Assembly (NCBI GenBank): GCA_005883765.1
Contig: VBAQ01000151.1
Span: 13,608 to 51,151, forward strand
Direction: 5' to 3'
DNA from: Bacteroidota bacterium
Lineage (GTDB): Bacteria > Bacteroidota > Bacteroidia > Chitinophagales > Chitinophagaceae
Length of the DNA: 37,544 nucleotides
Part shown: positions 18,701 to 26,510 of the stretch, piece after piece
Position numbering within the stretch: the first letter of the stretch is position 1
Layout of the letters: every line of letters starts with the position of its first letter
Program-made: the position numbers and the translations under genes
Notes under the pieces: generated by a model
What the model was told of the DNA's origin: nothing
The model's database searches: none
The model's input: the letters and a program-made list of their open reading frames with translations, nothing else

Positions 18701-19780
18701 ATGGGCTGGAGCTTAGAAAACATATCACATTTTATTGACAGTTGGTTGTACAATGAGTTTGATCCAACCATTGCCAGGCTCATTGAGTTTTTGATCATTG
18801 CTGTTTGTGTGATCGGGCTATTTGCTGTTTTGGGTTTGGTTTTAATCCTGATGGAAAGAAAAGTCTCGGCCTGGATGCAGGTGAGATTGGGTCCTAATCG
18901 CGTTGGTCCGGGCGGAATGTTCCAAACCGTTGCCGATACATTGAAGCTAATTGTGAAAGAAGGAATGACACCGCTCAATGTTGACAAGTTCCTGTTCAAC
19001 CTGGCTCCGTTTATTGTGATGATCGTTTCCATGGTTGTTCTTGCGCCATTGATGTTTGCAAAAAATTTCCAGATCTGGGATATTAATATCGGGATACTGT
19101 TCATTACCGCCGTTTCCTCCGTGTCAGTGATCGGAATTTTAATGGCGGGCTGGGCCAGCAATAATAAATATTCTTTGCTGGGCGCCATGCGCAGCGGAGC
19201 ACAGATCGTAAGCTATGAATTATCGGCGGGTCTTTCGGTGCTGTGCATTGTCGTGCTCACGGGCAGTTTGCGGATCTCAGATATCATCAATTCGCAAGCC
19301 AATGGCTGGTGGTTATTCAAAGGTCATATTCCCGTAATTATCGCTTTCGTTATTTTCATTATTGCAGTAACCGCCGAAACAAACCGGGCTCCGTTTGATC
19401 TTGCCGAAGCAGAATCAGAACTAACGGCGGGTTTTCATACCGAATACTCAGGAATGAAGTTCGCGTTGTTCTTCCTGGCCGAATACGTTAATGTATTTAT
19501 TGTGTGTGCCATCGGTGCAACCATTTTCCTGGGAGGTTGGATGCCGCTTCACATCGGTAATTGGAATGGCTTTAATCATGCCATGGATTACATTCCTTCT
19601 TTTCTTTGGTTCTTTGGAAAAACATTTTTACTGATTTTCGTGATCATGTGGTTTCGTTGGACCTTTCCGAGATTAAGAATTGATCAGCTATTGAATCTCG
19701 AGTGGAAATACTTATTGCCGATCAGCATGTTCAATTTATTATTGGTAACTGTAATTGCGATTTTGAAATGGCATTTTTAA
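18701..19780 (+). CDS. nuoH: NADH-quinone oxidoreductase subunit H
   Basis: NuoH (ND1 homologue) forms the membrane side of the quinone channel. The 359 residues show about eight transmembrane helices and the family motifs MERKVSAWMQVRLGPNRVGP and AETNRAPFDLAEAESELTAG followed by FHTEYSGMKFA. The key acidic loop is intact, so this subunit should be functional. ATG 18701 is used; the ATG at 18691 is out of frame. The 3' end overlaps nuoI by 13 bp, implying translational coupling. Confidence 0.97.
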   Translation: MGWSLENISHFIDSWLYNEFDPTIARLIEFLIIAVCVIGLFAVLGLVLILMERKVSAWMQVRLGPNRVGPGGMFQTVADTLKLIVKEGMTPLNVDKFLFNLAPFIVMIVSMVVLAPLMFAKNFQIWDINIGILFITAVSSVSVIGILMAGWASNNKYSLLGAMRSGAQIVSYELSAGLSVLCIVVLTGSLRISDIINSQANGWWLFKGHIPVIIAFVIFIIAVTAETNRAPFDLAEAESELTAGFHTEYSGMKFALFFLAEYVNVFIVCAIGATIFLGGWMPLHIGNWNGFNHAMDYIPSFLWFFGKTFLLIFVIMWFRWTFPRLRIDQLLNLEWKYLLPISMFNLLLVTVIAILKWHF

Positions 19781-20250
19781 AAAATTATATAAAAGAAGTA
19801 TTCTCGGCAGTGCGATCATCGCTTAAGGGCATGGGCCTCACAGGTTACTATGCCTTGCATCATAAAAAAGAAAAGATAACACAGCAATACCCGGATAATC
19901 GTGACGAATTGATTTTGCCTGAGCGTTTTCGCGGCGAGGTTGTGATGCTGCACGATGAGAACAACGAACACGCCTGCACTGGCTGCACCGCTTGCGAACT
20001 GGCTTGCCCCAATGCAACCATCAAGATCATTACAAAATTTGACATTACGCCGGAGGGAAAGAAGAAGAAAGCCCTGGACACGTTCGTCTATCATTTAGAA
20101 CTATGCACGATGTGCAATCTCTGCATTGAAGCTTGTCCGACCGACGCAATAAAAATGGCGCAGACATTTGAGCACAGTGTGTTTGACAGGAACAAACTAA
20201 CCAAAGTTCTAAATAAGCCTGGCTCTAAGATCAAAGAGGGTATTGAATAA
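19768..20250 (+). CDS. nuoI: NADH-quinone oxidoreductase subunit I (2x[4Fe-4S])
   Basis: NuoI carries clusters N6a and N6b, which pass electrons to N2 in NuoB. Two ferredoxin-type motifs are present: CTGCTACELACP and CTMCNLCIEACP. The frame extends to an ATG at 19702 inside nuoH, but ATG 19768 (MAFLKNYIKEVFSAVRSSLKG) gives the usual N-terminal helix and a 160-aa protein. Without NuoEFG, NuoI is the exposed electron-entry subunit, comparable to NdhI in chloroplast/cyanobacterial NDH-1, where ferredoxin docks. That comparison is inference here. Confidence 0.96.
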   Translation: MAFLKNYIKEVFSAVRSSLKGMGLTGYYALHHKKEKITQQYPDNRDELILPERFRGEVVMLHDENNEHACTGCTACELACPNATIKIITKFDITPEGKKKKALDTFVYHLELCTMCNLCIEACPTDAIKMAQTFEHSVFDRNKLTKVLNKPGSKIKEGIE

Positions 20251-20254
20251 ATCA

Positions 20255-20400
20255 CAAAAATCAAATAACAAGAACCAACTAAATTAAACTGCAGCCGAAA
20301 AACATTTGTAAGCTTAAACTGTCGACACGTTAATTTCTATTTTATTATTTATTTGGATCCGATAGCTATCGGATTTGTTTCTTGTTATTTGGAATTTTTT
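20255..20400. repeat. fold-back element in the nuoI-nuoJ gap
   Basis: The 153-bp gap between nuoI and nuoJ is framed by inverted arms: CAAATAACAAG at 20262-20272 and CTTGTTATTTG at 20381-20391. They extend to about 20 bp with one or two differences. An 18-bp perfect palindrome, ATCCGATAGCTATCGGAT, lies inside at 20357-20374. No coding capacity is seen. It resembles a small non-autonomous (MITE/REP-like) element, though no target-site duplication was established. Confidence 0.55.
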
Positions 20401-20403
20401 AAA

Positions 20404-21000
20404 ATGACCGCATCGGCCATCATATTTTACATCATTTCCGCTTTTGTTTTAGGAGCGGGCCTTCTTGCGATGACGACAAGAAAAATTTTCCGGTCCGCCA
20501 TCTGGTTATTGTTTTCACTCATTGGTGTTGCTGCTTTGTATTTCTGGTTACAGGTTGAATTCATCGCTGCCGTGCAAATCATTGTTTACGTTGGGGGCAT
20601 CGTCGTTCTGATCATCTTTTCTATTTTTCTCACACAACAATCCGGAAAAGAAATGCCAAGGCAGTCCCTGCAAAGAACTATTGCTTCGGTGCTGGCCGTC
20701 CTGTTTGGTTTCGGGTTGACTTTTCTGCAGATTTGGAAATACAATTTTCAACCTACAGGAAAAAGTTTTAACTGGACGGTCTCAAAGATCGGTTCGCAAA
20801 TGTTGAACACATCGACGGGTGGCTATGCATTGCCTTTCGAAGTAGTGAGCATGCTTTTATTAGCTTCTATGGTCGGATGTATCGTGATCGCCATGAAAGC
20901 TCCTCTTGCAACGAATGGTACAGCAGATCAACAGCTATTGAAAAAATTAGACGGCAAACCAGAAGAAGAACTAGGCATAACACAAATTTCGGAAGTATGA
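20404..21000 (+). CDS. nuoJ: NADH-quinone oxidoreductase subunit J
   Basis: NuoJ (ND6 homologue) is a membrane subunit with five helices. The hallmark is the helix with VQIIVYVGGIVVLIIF, preceded by TTRKIFRSAIWLLFSLIGVA. The frame can be extended to a TTG at 20353, but that would translate the 18-bp palindrome of the fold-back element, so ATG 20404 (198 aa) is preferred. Its stop overlaps the nuoK start as ATGA. Confidence 0.94.
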   Translation: MTASAIIFYIISAFVLGAGLLAMTTRKIFRSAIWLLFSLIGVAALYFWLQVEFIAAVQIIVYVGGIVVLIIFSIFLTQQSGKEMPRQSLQRTIASVLAVLFGFGLTFLQIWKYNFQPTGKSFNWTVSKIGSQMLNTSTGGYALPFEVVSMLLLASMVGCIVIAMKAPLATNGTADQQLLKKLDGKPEEELGITQISEV

Positions 21001-21311
21001 GTAGCGTACCAATGTCACACATTCTGTTTGTTAGTACTGCGTTGTTTTTTATCGGCATGTACGGATTATTCACCCGCCGCAATATGATCACGATGCTGAT
21101 GGCTATTGAGCTTATTTTAAATAGCGTAAACATCAACTTTGTCGTGTTCAACAAATATTTATATCCTGATAAGCTGGATGGGATTTTCTTTACCATTTTC
21201 ATAATAACTATTGCCGCAGCGGAAGCGGCAGTAGCGATCGCCATCATTATTAACCTTTATCGCAGTCATCGTTCTATTGATGTCGAAAATGCGAGCGAAA
21301 TGAAATGGTGA
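20997..21311 (+). CDS. nuoK: NADH-quinone oxidoreductase subunit K
   Basis: NuoK (ND4L homologue) is a three-helix antiporter-like subunit of 104 residues. The two membrane glutamates needed for proton transfer are visible in MLMAIELILNSVN and IAAAEAAVAIAI. The ATG at 20997 overlaps the nuoJ stop (ATGA), which is typical of coupled translation. The open frame extends upstream into nuoJ, but that part is out of frame with NuoJ and not homologous to NuoK. Confidence 0.95.
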   Translation: MSSVPMSHILFVSTALFFIGMYGLFTRRNMITMLMAIELILNSVNINFVVFNKYLYPDKLDGIFFTIFIITIAAAEAAVAIAIIINLYRSHRSIDVENASEMKW

Positions 21312-21312
21312 G

Positions 21313-21352
21313 TCCCGACGATAAATGTCGGGATACCGACCGAGAGCGTCGG
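21313..21352. repeat. tandem stem-loops after nuoK
   Basis: Two hairpins follow each other 1 bp after the nuoK stop: TCCCGAC/GTCGGGA (21313-21319 and 21327-21333, 7-nt loop) and CCGAC/GTCGG (21336-21340 and 21348-21352, 7-nt loop). There is no T-tract, so they are more likely dispersed repeats or RNA-stability elements than a terminator. Confidence 0.6.
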
Positions 21353-21455
21353 CATTGTGAGCGGTGAGTAGTGAATTCAAAATTTGAGTGTGAATAGTGT
21401 CAGAGGAATAAAAAATACAAATGCTTAATCACTGAATTTGAGAAAAAAACAAATG

Positions 21456-21497
21456 CCCGGCCTCCCTCTCCTTAGTAAAAGGGAACAAGGGCGAGGA
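21456..21497. repeat. palindromic repeat, copy 7 (nuoL leader)
   Basis: A C-rich half (CCCGGCCTCCCTCTCCTT) and a G-rich half (AAAGGGAACAAGGGCGAGG) are separated by a short loop. The repeat ends 2 bp before the nuoL ATG, so it covers the place of the ribosome binding site. The GGGCGAGG end may itself act as one. Confidence 0.55.
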
Positions 21498-21499
21498 TC

Positions 21500-23428
21500 A
21501 TGAACTACTCGTCTTACATAGCACTCATTCCTTTGCTTCCCCTTGCGAGTTTTATATTACTGGGGTTGTTTGGAAGGAAATATCTAAAAGAACTTTCCGG
21601 AATCATTGGCTGCACAGTTTTGCTCATATCTACGGTGTTGTCACTATACGCCGCCTACAATTATTTTTTTATTGGTGGAAAGGTCAACGGAGTTTATCCA
21701 ACCTTGACCGCTGTAAAATATACCTGGCTTCAGTTTTTACCGTCACTGGCGATTGACATGGGAATTATTCTTGACCCCATTTCAGTAATGATGATTGTGG
21801 TTGTGAGTTTTGTTTCCCTGATGGTCCACATTTACAGCCTGGGCTATATGAAGGGCGAAGAAAGGTTTGGCACTTACTATTCGTTTCTTTCCCTGTTCAC
21901 TTTCTCGATGTTGGGCCTGGTGCTGGCTTCAAATATTTTCCAGATCTATATTTTCTGGGAACTCGTGGGCATTTCCTCTTATTTATTGATCGGATTTTAT
22001 TATGACAGGCCATCGGCAGTTGCGGCTTCTAAGAAAGCGTTTGTTGTTACACGATTTGCCGATCTTGGGTTTCTCATTGGCATTCTCATTCTCGGCTTCC
22101 AGGCGCAGACACTCGATTTCAACACACTTATTCAAAGGTTGACGGATACTCAATCACCACAATTGCTTGCCATTGCTTCCACTTCATTTTTGGGAGTATC
22201 ATTGCTCACATGGGCATTGACTTTGGTGTTCGTCGGAGGTGCGGGAAAAAGTGCCATGTTTCCATTACATATCTGGTTGCCCGATGCTATGGAAGGTCCC
22301 ACTCCTGTGTCCGCACTGATACACGCGGCAACCATGGTTGTGGCGGGCGTTTACCTCGTGGCAAGATTATTCCCAGTTTTTCATATTAATGGAGCCTCAC
22401 TGCACGTGGTGACATGGGTCGGCGCCATATCGGCATTCCTTGCGGCCGTTATTGCCTGTACGCAGACAGATATCAAGCGTGTGCTCGCCTACTCTACGAT
22501 GTCACAGATAGGTTATATGATGTTTTCCCTGGGCGTTTCAGGCTGGGGCGGTGAAACTGGATTAGGATATACGGGTTCAATGTTTCATTTATTTACCCAC
22601 GCATTTTTTAAATCCTTATTGTTTTTGTGTGCGGGTGCTGTTATTCACATTGCGCGTAGTAATGAAATGAAAGACATGGGCGGCTTAAGAAGGTTCATGC
22701 CGATCACTCATATCACATTTTTAATTGCTTGCCTTGCCATCGCAGGTGTCCCGCCATTTGCGGGGTTTTTTAGTAAGGAAGAGATCTTGTTTGCTGCTTG
22801 GCAAAACAATCAAGTGATTTATGTCATTGGTTTAGTCACTTCGGGCATCACGGCTTTTTATATGTTTCGTCTATATTTCTCCATATTCTGGAATAAAGAA
22901 AAAGAGCTGTATGATTTTCACGGAGAAGGAACATTCAGCATGAAGCTACCACTGATCATACTAGGCATCGGGACTGCACTGGTTGGTTTCATTCCTTTTT
23001 CGAATTTTATTTCGGCCGACAGGAAGGGATTGCCAAGTGAGTTGCATCTCACGTTTTCCATTGTCCCTGTCACCTTTGCGATAATCGGAATTTTCATTGC
23101 CTACTCCCTTTATTTTAAACAATCTGATCGGGCACAAAAGCTTTCAGATACTCTTGGCGGATTATATAGATCAACTTACAGGAAATTTTACATCGACGAG
23201 ATTTATCTCTTCGTCACGAGGAAAATTATTTTCAACCTCGTAGGCAGACCGGCTGCGTGGATCGACAGAAATATTGTTGATGGAACGATGAATGGCATTG
23301 CCTGGACTACAGGAAAGATCTCGGTTTTAATAAAAGGAGTTCAGTCAGGAAGAGTACAGAGTTATGCTTTGTATTTCTTTGGCGGAATTGTCGTATTGGT
23401 TCTGATATTTCTATACCTATGGAAATAA
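21500..23428 (+). CDS. nuoL: NADH-quinone oxidoreductase subunit L
   Basis: NuoL (ND5 homologue) is the distal antiporter-like proton pump subunit with the long lateral helix. It is 642 aa, normal for the family. Conserved charges are present: the TM5 glutamate in FWELVGISSYLLIGFYY, the TM7 lysine in GGAGKSAMFPLHIWLPDAM, followed by GPTPVSALIHAATMV, and the TM8-type segment TQTDIKRVLAYSTMSQIGYM. The C-terminus (RVQSYALYFFGGIVVL) matches the usual last helix. All key residues look intact. Confidence 0.97.
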   Translation: MNYSSYIALIPLLPLASFILLGLFGRKYLKELSGIIGCTVLLISTVLSLYAAYNYFFIGGKVNGVYPTLTAVKYTWLQFLPSLAIDMGIILDPISVMMIVVVSFVSLMVHIYSLGYMKGEERFGTYYSFLSLFTFSMLGLVLASNIFQIYIFWELVGISSYLLIGFYYDRPSAVAASKKAFVVTRFADLGFLIGILILGFQAQTLDFNTLIQRLTDTQSPQLLAIASTSFLGVSLLTWALTLVFVGGAGKSAMFPLHIWLPDAMEGPTPVSALIHAATMVVAGVYLVARLFPVFHINGASLHVVTWVGAISAFLAAVIACTQTDIKRVLAYSTMSQIGYMMFSLGVSGWGGETGLGYTGSMFHLFTHAFFKSLLFLCAGAVIHIARSNEMKDMGGLRRFMPITHITFLIACLAIAGVPPFAGFFSKEEILFAAWQNNQVIYVIGLVTSGITAFYMFRLYFSIFWNKEKELYDFHGEGTFSMKLPLIILGIGTALVGFIPFSNFISADRKGLPSELHLTFSIVPVTFAIIGIFIAYSLYFKQSDRAQKLSDTLGGLYRSTYRKFYIDEIYLFVTRKIIFNLVGRPAAWIDRNIVDGTMNGIAWTTGKISVLIKGVQSGRVQSYALYFFGGIVVLVLIFLYLWK

Positions 23429-23433
23429 AAATA

Positions 23434-23462
23434 TGGCCGACCGAAGGTGCGCACCCATGGCG
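23434..23462. repeat. short palindromic element in the nuoL-nuoM gap
   Basis: The 49-bp gap contains GGTGCGCACC (23446-23455), a perfect 10-bp palindrome, preceded by GGCCGACCGAA, which resembles the CCGACCGAGAG of the element after nuoK. It could be a short relative of that repeat. Confidence 0.4.
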
Positions 23463-23477
23463 TTAAAAAATGAATAA

Positions 23478-25007
23478 ATGAATCTATCATTATTGATCAT
23501 ACTACCTCTTCTCACGGCACTCGCGATCCTTCCGCTAAAAGCATCAAAGCAGGTGCGGGTGGTTTCGTTAGTGGGTGCTTCGATGCAATTCATTCTTGTA
23601 TTTATCTTGCTATATTTTTATTGGAACGAAAGGTCATCAGGGAATACGTCGGTGATGCTCTTTGAAAACAATTATCCCTGGTATGCTCCCCTCCATATCA
23701 ATTATCACGTCGGAGTCGACGGGATATCTGTGGCCATGATCTTGCTCACAGCATTTGTTGTGCTGGCAGGGGTGCTTGTATCCTGGAATGTCGAAAAGCT
23801 GAGCAAAGAATTTTTCTTCCTTTTGTTGCTGTTGAGTCTTGGCGCATATGGATTTTTTATTTCTCTTGATCTTTTTACACTATTTTTCTTTTTGGAAGTA
23901 GCTGTTATTCCAAAATTCTTACTCATAGGTATCTGGGGAAGTGGAAGAAAAGAATACAGTGCGATGAAACTGGCGTTAATGCTCATGACCGGATCAGCGT
24001 TGGTATTTGTCGGTTTGCTTGGACTCTATTTTAACACCAATGACGGCAATGGGCAACACACATTTGATATTCTCCAGATCGCTCAAATGAATATCCCGGT
24101 ATCTATTCAGAAAATTTTCTTTCCTTTTGCTTTTGTTGGCTTCGGAATTTTTGGAGCCTTATTTCCATTTCACACGTGGGTGCCTGACGGCCATTCATCT
24201 GCTCCAACGGCCGCTTCGATGTTCCTGGCAGGCATATCTATGAAACTGGGCGGTTACGGTTGCTTACGTGTTGCTACGTTTTTAATGCCTGAGGCCGCGC
24301 ACCAGTATTCATGGATCATTATTGTGCTTGCATCCATTGCCATTTTATATGGGGCCTTCGCCACAATGATGCAGACAGACTTGAAGTATATCAACGCATA
24401 TTCTTCGGTTAGTCATTGCGGTTTTGTCTTGCTCGGAATTGGAATGCTTACCAAAACTGCGATCACGGGCGCAGTGATGCAAATGGTATCTCATGGGCTA
24501 ATGACTGCCCTTTTCTTCGCCAGTATCGGCATGATCTACGACCGAACACATACAAGACAGGTTGCGCAATTGGGGGGCCTGCTAAAAATAATGCCCTTCA
24601 TCTCTACCGTTTTTGTCATTGCAGGTCTATGTTCATTGGGACTGCCCGGTTTTAGCGGGTTTGTAGCAGAAGTGACCGTCTTCATGGGCTCATGGCAGCA
24701 CGCGGACAATTTCTATCGCATCGCGACAATTATTGCCTGCGCCTCCATTGTGGTAACGGCAGTATATATTTTAAGAGCTGTTGGCAAGGCTATCATGGGA
24801 CCTTTACCCCTCACGGCCGAGGGCTCCCCTCCCCACTTGTGGAGAGGCGGTGAAGTCGATGCAAGATGGAATGAGAAATGGGCCGCTGCCTTATTGATCG
24901 TAGGAATTGTAATGATTGGTGTTGCGCCATTCTGGTTAAATGATTTGGTTACACCGGGAACAGAAACGATGATGAAAAATATCGGAAAAGTTGTAATGTT
25001 GAAATGA
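23478..25007 (+). CDS. nuoM: NADH-quinone oxidoreductase subunit M (divergent TM7, repeat-derived insert)
   Basis: NuoM (ND4 homologue) is a proton-pumping antiporter-like subunit, here 509 aa. Family motifs are PFHTWVPDGHSSAPTAASM, MKLGGYG and QTDLKYINAYSSVSH. The TM5 glutamate (Glu140) and the lysine matching E. coli K265 (Lys256) are kept. The position of E. coli K234, aligned on the PLHGW/PFHTW motif, is Phe225, and a new lysine (Lys146) lies six residues after Glu140. Residues about 444-459 (TAEGSPPHLWRGGE region) are encoded by a palindromic repeat in the loop between late membrane helices. Start ATG 23478; nuoN follows after 6 bp. Confidence 0.95.
   Translation: MNLSLLIILPLLTALAILPLKASKQVRVVSLVGASMQFILVFILLYFYWNERSSGNTSVMLFENNYPWYAPLHINYHVGVDGISVAMILLTAFVVLAGVLVSWNVEKLSKEFFFLLLLLSLGAYGFFISLDLFTLFFFLEVAVIPKFLLIGIWGSGRKEYSAMKLALMLMTGSALVFVGLLGLYFNTNDGNGQHTFDILQIAQMNIPVSIQKIFFPFAFVGFGIFGALFPFHTWVPDGHSSAPTAASMFLAGISMKLGGYGCLRVATFLMPEAAHQYSWIIIVLASIAILYGAFATMMQTDLKYINAYSSVSHCGFVLLGIGMLTKTAITGAVMQMVSHGLMTALFFASIGMIYDRTHTRQVAQLGGLLKIMPFISTVFVIAGLCSLGLPGFSGFVAEVTVFMGSWQHADNFYRIATIIACASIVVTAVYILRAVGKAIMGPLPLTAEGSPPHLWRGGEVDARWNEKWAAALLIVGIVMIGVAPFWLNDLVTPGTETMMKNIGKVVMLK
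24806..24854. repeat. palindromic repeat, copy 8, inside the nuoM coding sequence
   Basis: It contains CCCCTCACGGCCGAGGG and then a hairpin with CCTCCCC and GTGGAGAGG around ACTT. The pattern CCTC(T)CCAC...GTGGAGAGG belongs to a common Bacteroidota repeat style. It is read in frame as part of NuoM without a stop, between GPL and DARWNEKWAA. Confidence 0.65.
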
Positions 25008-25013
25008 TCATCT

Positions 25014-26420
25014 ATGTTGACCGAATTTTTATACTTGATGAAGGCTGAATTGATGATCACTATCATCATCTTCATTCTTTTATTTCTCAAGCTTGGCAGC
25101 AAAGAGATGAAGGCGGAAAACATGTTGAATTTCATCAACGTCCTTTTGGTCATTAATCTTGCCGCAGGCTTTTTTAATATTCCAACAGGGAATTTATTTG
25201 GCGATATGTTCCGCACCAATGAACTCTTCACCCTTGAAAAGAATTTTTTGAATTTTGGCACACTCATTATTTCCCTGCAGTCTTATGATTGGCTGAAGAA
25301 TCACAAACACGTTCCGGAGTTTTACATTCTTCTTCTCTCAACACTGTTGGGCATGTTCTTTATGATCTCCAGCAGCAACCTGTTGATGTTTTACCTGGGA
25401 TTGGAATTATCAACTATACCACTGGCTGCTTTATGCAACTTTGACCTGCATCAACGGCGTTCATCGGAGGCTGCCTTTAAAATGATCATGTCCTCGGCCT
25501 TTTCTTCAGGTCTCTTGCTATTTGGTATTTCGCTTCTGTACGGATCAACAGGTACATTGGATTTTCATGAGTTAACGCTCCAACTCAATGATAACTCTCT
25601 GCAGATATTCTCTCTGATTTTACTGATCGCTGGTTTTGGATTTAAAATTTCTGCGGTTCCTTTTCATTTATGGACGGCCGATGTGTATGAAGGATCTCCC
25701 GTGGCAGTTACTTCTTATCTCTCCGTTGTTTCAAAGGGTGCTATTCTCTTTGTGATCGTTTCTGTGTTCTACAATGTATTTACTCCCGTTGCCAACAGTT
25801 GGTATAATATGATCTTTCTCATTTCTGTCGCGACGATGATCATCGGCAATTTGTTCGCCCTACGCCAGCAGAACATGAAACGATTTCTTGCTTTCTCCTC
25901 CATCGCCCAGGTTGGTTTTATCCTGGTGGGTCTTACCGCCCAGTCAACAGAAGGAAGTTCGTCGGTTATCTATTTTATTTTGATCTATATTTTTTCCAAC
26001 CTGGGTGCATTCGGTGTCATTTCCGTAGTGAGTGCAATTACGGGTAAAGAAACTATGGACGATTATAGAGGTTTTTACAAAACCAATCCGCTCCTGACCT
26101 GGGTGCTGGCGATCTCATTATTTTCGTTAGCTGGAATTCCGCCCCTGGCCGGATTTTTTGGAAAATTCTTTTTGCTCTTTGCTGGAGCAGGTAAAGGAAA
26201 TTATTCGTTGATTGTTATTGCGGCATTGAACATGGTGGTTTCATTGTATTATTATTTAAAAGTGATCAAAGCCATGTTCATGGATGCAAATGAAAACCCT
26301 ATCGAGAAGATTCATAGCCATTGGCAACCAAAAATTGCCATGGGGATTTGTGTAGGAGGAATTTTAATTACAGGTATTGCCAGTGGAGCTTATAATTATA
26401 TTCATTCGTTACTTAAATAA
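25014..26420 (+). CDS. nuoN: NADH-quinone oxidoreductase subunit N
   Basis: NuoN (ND2 homologue) is the antiporter-like subunit nearest the peripheral arm, 468 aa with about 13-14 helices. The TM5 glutamate (MFYLGLELSTIPLAAL), the TM7 lysine (AGFGFKISAVPFHLWTADVYEGSP) and the TM8 lysine (TSYLSVVSKGA) are intact, as is QQNMKRFLAFSSIAQVGF. It starts 6 bp after nuoM, so it is translationally coupled, and it ends the nuo gene set. No repeat copy lies inside it. Confidence 0.97.
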   Translation: MLTEFLYLMKAELMITIIIFILLFLKLGSKEMKAENMLNFINVLLVINLAAGFFNIPTGNLFGDMFRTNELFTLEKNFLNFGTLIISLQSYDWLKNHKHVPEFYILLLSTLLGMFFMISSSNLLMFYLGLELSTIPLAALCNFDLHQRRSSEAAFKMIMSSAFSSGLLLFGISLLYGSTGTLDFHELTLQLNDNSLQIFSLILLIAGFGFKISAVPFHLWTADVYEGSPVAVTSYLSVVSKGAILFVIVSVFYNVFTPVANSWYNMIFLISVATMIIGNLFALRQQNMKRFLAFSSIAQVGFILVGLTAQSTEGSSSVIYFILIYIFSNLGAFGVISVVSAITGKETMDDYRGFYKTNPLLTWVLAISLFSLAGIPPLAGFFGKFFLLFAGAGKGNYSLIVIAALNMVVSLYYYLKVIKAMFMDANENPIEKIHSHWQPKIAMGICVGGILITGIASGAYNYIHSLLK

Positions 26421-26510
26421 AAAGTAAAAATAAAAATTAAAAAATCAAAATGGTAGACGTCTGATGCGTTTGCAATTTACTTTTGAATTTTGAATTTTGA
26501 ATTTTCTGAT
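26421..26510. repeat. AT-rich fold-back and TTTTGAA tandem repeat after nuoN
   Basis: A left A-rich arm (AAAAAGTAAAAATAAAAATT) is mirrored by AATTTACTTTTGAATTTT on the right. The right part contains three tandem copies of TTTTGAA (about 26481-26501). AGACGTCT in the centre is a small palindrome. It resembles the arm style of the nuoI-nuoJ element. Confidence 0.4.

Noticed and set aside
18682-19188. 168-codon open frame on the minus strand
   Set aside because: Antisense to nuoH; low-complexity translation typical of shadows of membrane-protein genes.
20353-20403. TTG start for nuoJ at 20353
   Set aside because: It would translate the 18-bp palindrome of the fold-back element; the ATG at 20404 fits the family N-terminus.
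24713-25267. 184-codon open frame on the minus strand across nuoM/nuoN
   Set aside because: Spans the coupled nuoM-nuoN junction in antisense and contains no recognisable domain.
26481-26505. Tandem TTTTGAA units as a CRISPR-like array
   Set aside because: Three short AT-rich units without spacers; a simple tandem repeat, not a CRISPR. No cas genes are present.
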